Positions 1 through 5,974 of a stretch of 9,390 nt of DNA are shown here, in pieces. The notes under the pieces were generated by a model, which saw nothing but the letters and a program-made list of their open reading frames with translations, was not told the DNA's origin and did no database searches. The DNA is from PVC group bacterium (lineage in GTDB: Bacteria; Verrucomicrobiota; Kiritimatiellia; SS1-B-03-39; UBA6053). Location of the stretch: positions 1-9,390 of the forward strand of contig PXAS01000390.1 of the NCBI GenBank assembly GCA_003565815.1, read 5' to 3'. The position numbers and the translations under genes are program-made. The number at the start of each line of letters is the position of its first letter. The first letter of the stretch is position 1.

Positions 1-38
1 CGAAAACAAAGGAATATTAGCAATATTTCGTGTTTTCG
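1..38. other. AT-rich hairpin at the left edge
   Basis: An 8-nt arm CGAAAACA (1-8) is perfectly complementary to TGTTTTCG (31-38). Inside it GGAATATT (11-18) pairs with AATATTTC (22-29), allowing one G-T pair, around the loop AGC. The two helices are separated only by a 2x1 internal loop, so 1-38 can fold as one long hairpin. It could end a transcript from a gene to the left of the window, but there is no T-run after the stem, so it is not a typical intrinsic terminator. It could also belong to the repeat that follows. The hairpin is seen directly; its function is unknown. Confidence 0.45.
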
Positions 39-140
39 TAACGCCGCAGGACGCGATGCATCGGCGGTCAAAATGTGAAGTTATTTTTGCGTGGACCCTA
101 ACGCAGATTTTATCCGCAACCGAAGAGAATCCAGGTGAAG

Positions 141-330
141 AGGGAACCCCGCGAATGGCCTTTCCGTCCCGCGAATGGAAGAAGAGTGAAACTACTTGCG
201 GATGCTTCGCCGGACTGCGGATCATCGTCGGAATTCTACAAGAAACTGCAAATGATTCGCGGGACGGCATCGCCATTCGCGGGGTTCCCTCCCCCAAAAA
301 CGATCTGCAGGACGGCGAAGCATCCGCAGG
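141..330. repeat. Nested palindromic repeat, left copy
   Basis: A non-coding element built from inverted segments. The 36-nt stretch 141-176 is the reverse complement of 255-290 apart from three mismatches near its middle (18 nt perfect for 141-158 with 273-290, 13 nt perfect for 164-176 with 255-267). The loop between these arms contains 197-212, which is a perfect 16-nt inverted match to 313-328, outside the first arms. The order is therefore A-B-C-B'-A'-C', and both pairings cannot form as a simple nested fold. The motif CCCGCGAATGG also recurs directly at 148-158 and 168-178. Positions 197-289 recur at 9298-9390. Open frames through it are by-products of its palindromic GC-rich sequence. 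It resembles a REP- or MITE-type dispersed element, but I see no transposase and no clear target-site duplication. Confidence 0.8.
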
Positions 331-930
331 GTAAAAAAACTTTTCTCCAAGTCATTGAAGATGAATGAATAATCAGAAATATACACGCTTTTTTGTATCA
401 TCTTCCTTCGGAAGACTAAGGGTTCGTCTGGAAATTAGTCGCGCAAGATGGCGCATTGCATCATTGTTCTTTTTTGGGGTGCAAAGCCGCCGGAAGATCA
501 TGGCCCGCAGGGTTGGAACCCATGAAGAATCTCAAAGGGAAAAGGGAATCCTGTCCGAAGATTTCTGGTTGACAGGGTACTGGATTTCATCCGCAACCAA
601 AAGCGGTTGTGGATTGGCACGATGAAATTGAAGACCACGCATTGCCTTGCCGGACCACGGATGTAGAGGGGTATGGACATGCATCTATTCGGATTGAACC
701 GGGAAAAATGTTGGATGGGATCGACGGTTTTTTCTTCTAAAGCCCCAGCCCTTCCTTTTCGCGGAATGGCTTTGCTTTGTGATGTTGAACCTCCGGTTTT
801 TTCAAGAGATTCTTCCCGAAACACGAAAACGGATGGGTTTCATTCTGAAATGGTTAAAAATTATGAATTAAATGCTTTGCGAGAACGATTTTGCATGAAA
901 AAACCTATAATATATCGTTAAATAAATAAC
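331..930. other. Gene-poor spacer before ilvB
   Basis: No gene can be supported in these roughly 600 bases. Frames are short, start and stop at random and show no recognisable protein. A frame at 522-740 is interrupted by one in-frame TGA at 570-572 and could be a decayed remnant, but matches no family I know. Small structures are visible: an inverted repeat TCTTCC/GGAAGA at 401-415, and a hairpin at 591-612 with arms CCGCAACC and GGTTGTGG around a 6-nt loop. Positions 584-601 resemble 106-123 (16 of 18 identical), perhaps debris of the same repeat family. Base composition becomes AT-rich from about 840, as expected near a promoter. Confidence 0.6.
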
Positions 931-1038
931 GAAACAGTGTTTTCATTAAAAAAAAGCAAATATTAGTTTGACCTTTGGGCGGAGTTGATGATATTGGGTC
1001 TCAAATTGATTTTTTTCACCCTTAGGAGAAGACGCGTA
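906..1038 (+). promoter_or_regulatory. Candidate promoter and leader of ilvB
   Basis: This AT-rich stretch precedes ilvB. A perfect TATAAT lies at 906-911 but has no convincing -35 box. Nearer the gene, TTGACC (968-973, 5 of 6) is followed after 16 nt by GATATT (990-995, 4 of 6), which would give a leader of about 35-40 nt. An imperfect dyad, GAAACA-G-TGTTTT, at 931-943 could be an operator. The ribosome binding site AGGAGA (1024-1029) lies 9 nt before the ATG at 1039. I see no T-box, no riboswitch and no separate Ile/Val/Leu leader peptide with a stop codon. The ribosome binding site is strong; the promoter boxes are tentative. Confidence 0.35.
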
Positions 1039-2766
1039 ATGATTGCTGAAGCCAGAGACGGAGCCCAGACCCTGCTGAAATGCTTGGAAGCGGGCGGAAT
1101 TGAGTACATGTTCGGATATTCAGGCGGTGCGGCCCTGCCGATTTTCGATGCCTTGGAGACGGCGGGCACCAACATCAAGTTTGTTTTGGCCCGCCACGAG
1201 CAGGGCGCCACCCATATGGCCGACGGCTATGCCCGGGCCACGGGCAAACCGGCCGCGGTTTTGGTGACCAGCGGTCCGGGCGCGGGCAATACCATTACCG
1301 GGATCATGACCGCCCACATGGATTCCATTCCCATGATTGTCATTACCGGGCAGCAGGTGACCTGGATGCTGGGCAAGGACGCCTTCCAGGAGGCGGACAT
1401 TTTCGGCATCACCATGCCGGTGGTGAAACACAGTTATTTGGTCAAAGACACCGATGACATTCCCCGCATTGCCAAAGAGGCGCTTCACATTGCCACCACG
1501 GGTCGTCCCGGGCCGGTGTTGATCGACATGCCCAAAAACATCAGCCAGGGACCCTGCAACGCTTCCCTGGACATGCCCATGGATTTGCCGGGATATCATC
1601 CGGAAATTGCCAATGACTTCAATCAGGAGGACGTGATTGCCATCGCGGACGCCCTGAACCGCTCCCAACGTCCTTTGATCCTCGCGGGTCACGGCGCCAT
1701 GCTGGCGCACGCGGGTCCGGAGTTGAAGCAATTGGCGGAAACCTGTCAGATGCCGGTGACCTCCACCTTGCTGGGCAAGGGAATTTTCCCCGAAAGCCAC
1801 GAATTGTCCCTGGGCATGCTGGGCATGCACGGCACCGCATACGCCAACAAAGCCGTTTGCGAAGCCGACCTCATTCTCTCGGTGGGTTCCCGTTTCGATG
1901 ACCGCATCATTGGCCAGGCCGACAAATTCGGACGCAACGCCACCATCGTCCACATCGACATCGATCCTTCTGAAATTGGAAAGATGATTCGTCCGGATTT
2001 ACAAGCCATTGGCGATGCCAAGGTGATTCTCACGGAATTGAACAAGCATGTGACCCGGTTGCAAACCCAGAATTGGCTGGCAACCCTGAACGGCTACAAA
2101 AAGAGATTTCCCCTGTCGTACAAAAAGCAGGGCGGCCTCAAAATGCAACACGTCTTGGATGTGCTCGACACCCTCACCGAAAGCAAAGCCGTGATCACCA
2201 CCGATGTCGGCCAGCACCAAATGTGGGCCGCGCAATTCTGCAAGAGCGAAGGTCCTTGGGACTGGATTTCCTCCGGCGGAGCTGGCACCATGGGCTTCGG
2301 GTTTCCCGCCGCCATCGGCGCCCAATTCGGACGTCCGGGCGAACCCGTGATCGCGGTCGTGGGGGATGGCGGATTTCAAATGACCCTGTTCGAGTTGTCC
2401 ACCGCCGTGATTCACAAATTGCCCCTCAAGATTCTGGTGCTCAACAACCATTATTTGGGCATGGTCCGCCAATGGCAGGAGTTGTTTTTCGACAACCGCA
2501 AATCGGGCGTGGATCTGGAGGGCAACCCGGATTTTGTGAAAGTCGCGGAGGCTTACGGCGCCAAGGGTTTCCAAATCAAGCGACCCGCCGACATCGAGAA
2601 AATTCTCACCCGGGCGCTGGAATACAATGAAGGCCCCTGTCTGATCAATTGCGAGGTTTTGCAGGAAGACAACGTTTTCCCGATGATTCCCGCCGGGGCC
2701 GCCCTCGAAGACATGATCATCGAAAAGCCCAAATACCGCATGGAAAAACCCACCGGCTCCACCTGA
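1039..2766 (+). CDS. ilvB: Acetolactate synthase large (catalytic) subunit
   Basis: This 575-residue protein has the usual length of a biosynthetic acetolactate (acetohydroxyacid) synthase catalytic subunit. That ThDP- and FAD-dependent cytosolic enzyme condenses two pyruvates, or pyruvate and 2-oxobutyrate, as the first common step to valine, leucine and isoleucine. Seen directly: the N-terminal pyrimidine-binding domain with the catalytic Glu54 in RHEQGATHMADGYAR; the DAFQE motif (114-118); the FAD-region motif GSRFDDRIIGQ; and the C-terminal ThDP/Mg motif starting GDG (442-444) and ending NN (469-470), followed by GMVRQWQELFF. The start at 1039 has AGGAGA upstream and begins as the family does; an in-frame extension to TTG 985 lacks a good site and adds a hydrophobic-basic stretch foreign to the family. 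An oddity is ITGQQVTWMLG, where homologues often have GQVP. ilvN follows after 56 nt. Confidence 0.96.
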   Translation: MIAEARDGAQTLLKCLEAGGIEYMFGYSGGAALPIFDALETAGTNIKFVLARHEQGATHMADGYARATGKPAAVLVTSGPGAGNTITGIMTAHMDSIPMIVITGQQVTWMLGKDAFQEADIFGITMPVVKHSYLVKDTDDIPRIAKEALHIATTGRPGPVLIDMPKNISQGPCNASLDMPMDLPGYHPEIANDFNQEDVIAIADALNRSQRPLILAGHGAMLAHAGPELKQLAETCQMPVTSTLLGKGIFPESHELSLGMLGMHGTAYANKAVCEADLILSVGSRFDDRIIGQADKFGRNATIVHIDIDPSEIGKMIRPDLQAIGDAKVILTELNKHVTRLQTQNWLATLNGYKKRFPLSYKKQGGLKMQHVLDVLDTLTESKAVITTDVGQHQMWAAQFCKSEGPWDWISSGGAGTMGFGFPAAIGAQFGRPGEPVIAVVGDGGFQMTLFELSTAVIHKLPLKILVLNNHYLGMVRQWQELFFDNRKSGVDLEGNPDFVKVAEAYGAKGFQIKRPADIEKILTRALEYNEGPCLINCEVLQEDNVFPMIPAGAALEDMIIEKPKYRMEKPTGST

Positions 2767-2822
2767 TGCCGATGCCGTATGCCGTACGCCTTGAAAAAAA
2801 GACCCTTTGAAAGAGAACCGAT

Positions 2823-3371
2823 ATGAACCGTACCATTGTCACCACCGACACGCCCGTTCCCATGGAAATCAAACCGCCCGAACAGCCCCTGCACACCCTG
2901 AGCGTCCTGGTGAACAACCAGCCGGGGGTCCTGGCCCGCATTGCCCAGGTGTTCGCCCGCCGGGGATTCAACATCGAATCCCTGGTGGTCAGCCCCGCGA
3001 ATGACGGACGTTTCTCCCGCATGACCATCGGCGCCCGCGGCGACGCCGAGAACCTGGATCAAATCAAAGCCCAATGCGGCAAGCTCATCGACGTGATCCA
3101 CTGTTCCGATCACACGGAAGACGACGTGGTCTCCAAGGAATTGGCCTTGGTCAAAGTGGCCGTGGGTCCCGAGCGGCGTGCCGAAGCCCTGCAAATCGGC
3201 GAGCATTTCGGGTGCAAAACCCTCGACCTGACCCCCGACAGCCTCATCCTCATGGTCACTGGCGACACCGGCAAGCTGGACGCCATGATCGCCATGATGC
3301 AGGATTTCGGCCTCATCGAGTTGGTCCGCACCGGCAAGGTCGTCATGACCCGCGGCGACGGCTTGACCTGA
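2823..3371 (+). CDS. ilvN: Acetolactate synthase regulatory (small) subunit
   Basis: This 182-residue protein is the regulatory partner of IlvB; it raises catalytic activity and confers valine feedback inhibition. An N-terminal ACT domain starts near residue 23 (HTLSVLVNNQPGVLAR, then RRGFNIESLVVSP). A C-terminal small-subunit domain follows (ELALVKVAV, then LDLTPDSLILMVTGD). Aligned by eye with E. coli IlvH, Asn32, Gly35 and Asn50 correspond to Asn11, Gly14 and Asn29, positions involved in valine binding, so feedback control is likely. About 20 residues precede the ACT domain, more than in IlvH; Met14 is an alternative start. The upstream site AAGAGAA is weak. The 56-nt gap from ilvB contains a short repeated heptamer-like run (TGCCGTA) around 2768-2790. 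It could equally be named ilvH, since the two symbols are used for the same family. Confidence 0.93.
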   Translation: MNRTIVTTDTPVPMEIKPPEQPLHTLSVLVNNQPGVLARIAQVFARRGFNIESLVVSPANDGRFSRMTIGARGDAENLDQIKAQCGKLIDVIHCSDHTEDDVVSKELALVKVAVGPERRAEALQIGEHFGCKTLDLTPDSLILMVTGDTGKLDAMIAMMQDFGLIELVRTGKVVMTRGDGLT

Positions 3372-3421
3372 GGAACGTTTCCGGGCAGGCTTTGTCTTGA
3401 CCCCTTCTGGAATTGTGGCAT

Positions 3422-3427
3422 AGGAGG
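3422..3427 (+). promoter_or_regulatory. Distant Shine-Dalgarno site of the EIIA gene
   Basis: AGGAGG is a perfect Shine-Dalgarno core, but the first ATG of the EIIA gene (3447) is 19 nt beyond it, separated by a pyrimidine-rich tract. Usual spacing is 5-10 nt. An in-frame ATT at 3441 would be nearer (13 nt). Either the tract is looped out, a rare start codon is used, or the site is fortuitous. Confidence 0.5.
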
Positions 3428-3446
3428 ACTTCTTTTTTCCATTGCC

Positions 3447-3896
3447 ATGAATATTCGCAAAGCCATTACCAAAGAAGCCCTGAGCCTGTCCCTCAACGCC
3501 CGTGATAAAAACGGGATTATCGAGGAGTTGGTGGATCTCCTGGATCATTCCGGACGGATTGCCGACCGCAAGGCCGTGTTGAAGTGCGTGTTGGAACGCG
3601 AAAAAAAGATGTCCACCGGCATGCACAACGGCCTGGCCATTCCCCACGGCAAGACGGACACCGTGGAGGGGTTGGTGGCGAGCGTGGGGCTGATTCCCGA
3701 GGGGGTTGATTTTCAGTGCATGGATCAACAACCCGCGAAAATTTTCATTTTAACGGTCTCGCCCGCCAACCGGGCCGGACCGCACATCCAGTTCCTGGCC
3801 GAAATCAGCCGTTTGCTGAATCGCGCCGATGTGCGAAGGCGCATTGTCGAAGCCGATTCCCTCGATGAATTGCACGCGCTGTTGACCGGGGAATGA
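3447..3896 (+). CDS. PTS EIIA-type protein (PtsN/fructose-type EIIA family)
   Basis: This 149-residue stand-alone protein belongs to the type-2 EIIA domain family of the phosphoenolpyruvate:sugar phosphotransferase system, which includes EIIA-Ntr (PtsN) and EIIA-Fru. Family members are phosphorylated by HPr or NPr on one histidine. The signature NGLAIPHGKTD is present with His67 as the expected phospho-acceptor. The preceding LEREKKMSTGMHNG and the later hydrophobic strand IFILTVSP followed by HIQFLAEISRLL are also typical, and the length is that of a single full domain. No EIIB, EIIC, HPr or EI gene is nearby, so a regulatory role is more likely than sugar transport; this is inference. It sits 75 nt after ilvN and 51 nt before tolQ, in the same direction. 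It could be a generic sugar EIIA; the family call is firm and the PtsN subtype is not. Confidence 0.88.
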   Translation: MNIRKAITKEALSLSLNARDKNGIIEELVDLLDHSGRIADRKAVLKCVLEREKKMSTGMHNGLAIPHGKTDTVEGLVASVGLIPEGVDFQCMDQQPAKIFILTVSPANRAGPHIQFLAEISRLLNRADVRRRIVEADSLDELHALLTGE

Positions 3897-3947
3897 ATGT
3901 TTGCATTCCGCTTTGCTTGTCCCTCCACAATTTGCTAGATCCCCGCC

Positions 3948-4661
3948 ATGATGTCTTTTCATTTGGCCTTCGGCCTCTTTCACAGTTTTTTGGAATCCAC
4001 GTTCCCCGGTCAGGCGATCGTGGTGATGTTGCTGGTGGGTTCCGCCTTCGGGTGGACGGCCATGGTGGCTCGCGGGAACCGATTGAAACACGTGAAACAG
4101 GAATCGGCCCGTTTTTACAGCGCGTTTGATCATGAACCCCATCCGCTCGGCCTCTTTCTCAAAGGGCATCGCTTTTCCGAATGTCCGGCCTACCGGGTGT
4201 ATTTGCGGGGATGTGAAGCCGCCTGCCGGGTCCTGGCCATCGACAAAGCCGATCCTCTGCTTCTGGAGCGGGGGCTGCAGCTCAGCGGCGATCAGATTCT
4301 CGTGATTCGCGAGGCCGCCGAACGCGAACTCGCCGACCAGGTGCTGAACTTGGAAACGGACATGCAGTTGATCGCCACCATCACCACCGCCGCTCCCTTT
4401 CTGGGCTTGCTGGGCACGGTGTGGGGAGTGATGGAAGCCTTCGCGGGCATGGCGGTCACCGGAACCCCGACCCTTTCCGCCGTGGCGCCCGGGATTTCCG
4501 CGGCCCTGCTCACCACCGTGGTGGGCTTGCTCGTCGCCCTTCCTTCCCTCATCGGGTACAACTGGCTCGCGGACAGCTTGCGCAAGCAAACCGTGGCCAT
4601 GGACAACTTCGTGCAAAAACTTTCGGGTGAGTTCCACCTGAATTGCGCGACAGAGGATTGA
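3948..4661 (+). CDS. tolQ: TolQ, MotA/TolQ/ExbB proton-channel family
   Basis: This 237-residue inner-membrane protein fits TolQ in length and layout. With TolR it forms a proton-driven motor that energises the TolA-Pal link during outer-membrane constriction. Three membrane segments are visible: about residues 22-41, 141-168 and 181-205. A long cytoplasmic region lies between the first two. The family signature is in segments two and three: APFLGLLGTVWGVMEAF, then APGISAALLTTVVGLLVALP, with threonines in both helices as expected of the proton path. ExbB is the close alternative, but the following tolR, TolA-like gene, tolB and pal identify the system. The start at 3948 has a second ATG directly after it, and neither has a clear Shine-Dalgarno site. 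tolR follows after 16 nt, so co-transcription is likely. Confidence 0.92.
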   Translation: MMSFHLAFGLFHSFLESTFPGQAIVVMLLVGSAFGWTAMVARGNRLKHVKQESARFYSAFDHEPHPLGLFLKGHRFSECPAYRVYLRGCEAACRVLAIDKADPLLLERGLQLSGDQILVIREAAERELADQVLNLETDMQLIATITTAAPFLGLLGTVWGVMEAFAGMAVTGTPTLSAVAPGISAALLTTVVGLLVALPSLIGYNWLADSLRKQTVAMDNFVQKLSGEFHLNCATED

Positions 4662-4677
4662 CCCCGGGAGACATGCC

Positions 4678-5103
4678 ATGGGACGCAAAGCGGAACTCCT
4701 GCAAAGAAAAGCTTTCAGCGACATCAACCTCACCCCGTTGATGGACCTGACTTTTATTCTGCTGATCACTTTCATTATCACCTTCCCCCTCTTGGAAAGC
4801 GGGCTGAACGTGGATTTGCCCGCCGCCAGAGGCACGCCGTTGACCGAGGAGAACACCGTGCCGGTTTCAGTGGATCTGGAGGGGTACTGGTATGTGGAGC
4901 AGCGGCAGGTGACCGCGGAGGAATTCGCGGCGGAAATGCGGACCTTGCGCCAAACGCGGCCAGAAGCCACGGTGTTGTTGCGCGGGGACCGCGGGTTGCC
5001 GTATGGACGGCTCATGGAAATCATGCAGGCCATGCATGAGAACGGGATTACCCGCATCAGTCTCGTCACCCAAACCGGACAAACGCTGCGACCCGGATCA
5101 TGA
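4678..5103 (+). CDS. tolR: TolR, ExbD/TolR family
   Basis: This 141-residue protein has the ExbD/TolR plan: a short cytoplasmic tail, one membrane helix at about residues 21-40, and a periplasmic domain. The signature SDINLTPLMDLTFILLITF carries Asp23, matching the essential proton-coupling aspartate of the family (Asp23 in E. coli TolR). The periplasmic part ends with a TolR-like stretch (TVLLRGDRGLPYGRLMEIM). It partners TolQ in the stator complex. GGAG at 4667-4670 lies 7 nt before the ATG, a good binding site. The stop codon overlaps the start of the next gene in an ATGA arrangement at 5100-5103, so translation of the two is probably coupled. Confidence 0.93.
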   Translation: MGRKAELLQRKAFSDINLTPLMDLTFILLITFIITFPLLESGLNVDLPAARGTPLTEENTVPVSVDLEGYWYVEQRQVTAEEFAAEMRTLRQTRPEATVLLRGDRGLPYGRLMEIMQAMHENGITRISLVTQTGQTLRPGS

Positions 5104-5966
5104 GCGCGCCCTTGACAAATCAACAGGTGGTGGTTCGGGTGGTTCTCGGGCACCTGTTGTTTTTGTCCGTCTTGTTCCTGCCACAAATGATCTCCAGTTG
5201 CACCTGGTTTACACCCGACGAGCAGGTCATCAGCGTGGATCTTGCCGGCATGTTCCCCGAGACACCGGAGGTCCCGGACATGCCCGAGGAGGAGCCGGAG
5301 CCGCTTGAGCCTCCGCCCGAACCGGAAGAAGAAACCCCGGCGCTGCCCCAACCCCGGCCCACGGCATTGCCCACGCCCACGCCGGAGCCCGTCCCCACGC
5401 CGGAGCCCGAGCCCCAACCTGAGCCTGAGCCCGAGCCCGAACCGGAACCTCCGCCGCAACCCACGCCCACGCCCCGTCCGCCGGCCCCCACGCCGACACC
5501 CGCCTGGCGGGCGGCGACACCCGATGAGATTCGGGAGCGAATCCGCCAACAACAACAGCAGCAACCGCGTCCGCAACCGCAACGGCAGGCGTTGACCGAC
5601 GCCCAATTGGAGGCCATTTTGAGGCGAGGACTGCCTTCGGGCGGCAGCGTCGTGGGGGGCGCCTCCGGCGGTGGCGATGGAATTTCATTTGACGCGGTCG
5701 AGCGCGAGCTGTATCGTCGCGGATACGAGGCGTGGCGGCAACCTTCCGGGGTGAGCGCCGCCGCCGGACACACCGTTCGCGCGGAAGTGGTCGTGCGTCG
5801 GGATGGACGCGTCACCTCCACGCGGGTTTTGAGTCCCTCCAATCACGCGGAGATGGATCGATCCGTGCGGGCGGCCTTGTCCAACCTCACTTTTGCCGCG
5901 CCCTTGCCCGCGAATTTCCGCGGGGAGAGCCAAACCTTTGTCATTGTTTATCGAATTACGGAGTAA
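5100..5966 (+). CDS. tolA: TolA/TonB-like energy-transducing linker protein
   Basis: This 288-residue protein bridges the inner and outer membranes. Residues 11-33 form one membrane anchor. Residues 52-134 are a Pro/Glu then Pro/Thr-rich segment, including an uninterrupted PE-type run at about 101-119. A six-glutamine run (150-155) and a Gly/Ser-rich patch (180-194) follow. The end, about 197-288, looks like a TonB/TolA C-terminal domain: an ELYRRGYEAW helix, HTVRAEVVVRRDGRVTSTRVL, DRSVRAAL, then a last strand TFVIVYRITE. The rigid Pro-rich spacer is like TonB, whereas E. coli TolA has a long Ala-rich helix. Its place between tolR and tolB points to the TolA role, so I use that symbol tentatively. 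It overlaps tolR by 4 nt and ends 8 nt before tolB. Proline-rich sequence evolves fast, so only the termini are useful for homology. Confidence 0.82.
   Translation: MSAPLTNQQVVVRVVLGHLLFLSVLFLPQMISSCTWFTPDEQVISVDLAGMFPETPEVPDMPEEEPEPLEPPPEPEEETPALPQPRPTALPTPTPEPVPTPEPEPQPEPEPEPEPEPPPQPTPTPRPPAPTPTPAWRAATPDEIRERIRQQQQQQPRPQPQRQALTDAQLEAILRRGLPSGGSVVGGASGGGDGISFDAVERELYRRGYEAWRQPSGVSAAAGHTVRAEVVVRRDGRVTSTRVLSPSNHAEMDRSVRAALSNLTFAAPLPANFRGESQTFVIVYRITE
5253..5501 (+). repeat. Low-complexity Pro/Glu/Thr coding repeat
   Basis: This C-rich tract inside the TolA-like gene encodes the Pro-Glu and Pro-Thr spacer. Codons are mainly CCG, CCC and CCC/CCG-GAG/GAA pairs, densest at about 5400-5456, with the near-repeat CCCACGCC recurring afterwards. 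Such tracts are prone to length change by slippage. The bias also keeps other frames open on both strands, which explains long spurious antisense frames here. Confidence 0.7.
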
Positions 5967-5974
5967 AAATTTCC

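Noticed and set aside
202..255. 17-codon frame conserved in both repeat copies (202-255 and 9303-9356)
   Set aside because: Length is kept, but four of five nucleotide-altered codons differing between the copies are, apart from one, amino-acid changes, and the left copy has no ribosome binding site. Shared ancestry of the repeat explains it.
56..368. Two overlapping small plus-strand frames
   Set aside because: They cross the inverted repeat; their apparent protein similarity between repeat copies only reflects DNA identity, and no ribosome binding site is present.
401..415. Inverted repeat TCTTCC/GGAAGA as a terminator
   Set aside because: The loop is 3 nt, the stem short, and no T-run follows on either strand; there is also no gene directly upstream to terminate.
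985..1038. N-terminal extension of IlvB, or an attenuator-type leader peptide
   Set aside because: The frame continues into ilvB without a stop, so it is not a separate leader peptide. The ATG at 1039 has the better ribosome binding site and matches family N-termini.
1120..1953. Minus-strand open frame of 277 codons
   Set aside because: Entirely antisense to conserved ilvB motifs and without recognisable domains.
2553..3731. Minus-strand open frame of 392 codons
   Set aside because: Antisense to the end of ilvB, ilvN and the start of the EIIA gene. His/Gly/Gln-rich composition with no domain; a shadow frame.
3750..5606. Minus-strand open frame of 618 codons
   Set aside because: It lies opposite the EIIA, tolQ, tolR and TolA-like genes, all of which have clear family motifs. 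Its translation is repetitive Arg/Gly-rich sequence, typical of antisense GC-rich DNA and the Pro-rich tract.
5732..5974. 81-codon upstream extension of TolB
   Set aside because: It overlaps the conserved C-terminal domain of the TolA-like protein and would bury the TolB signal peptide.
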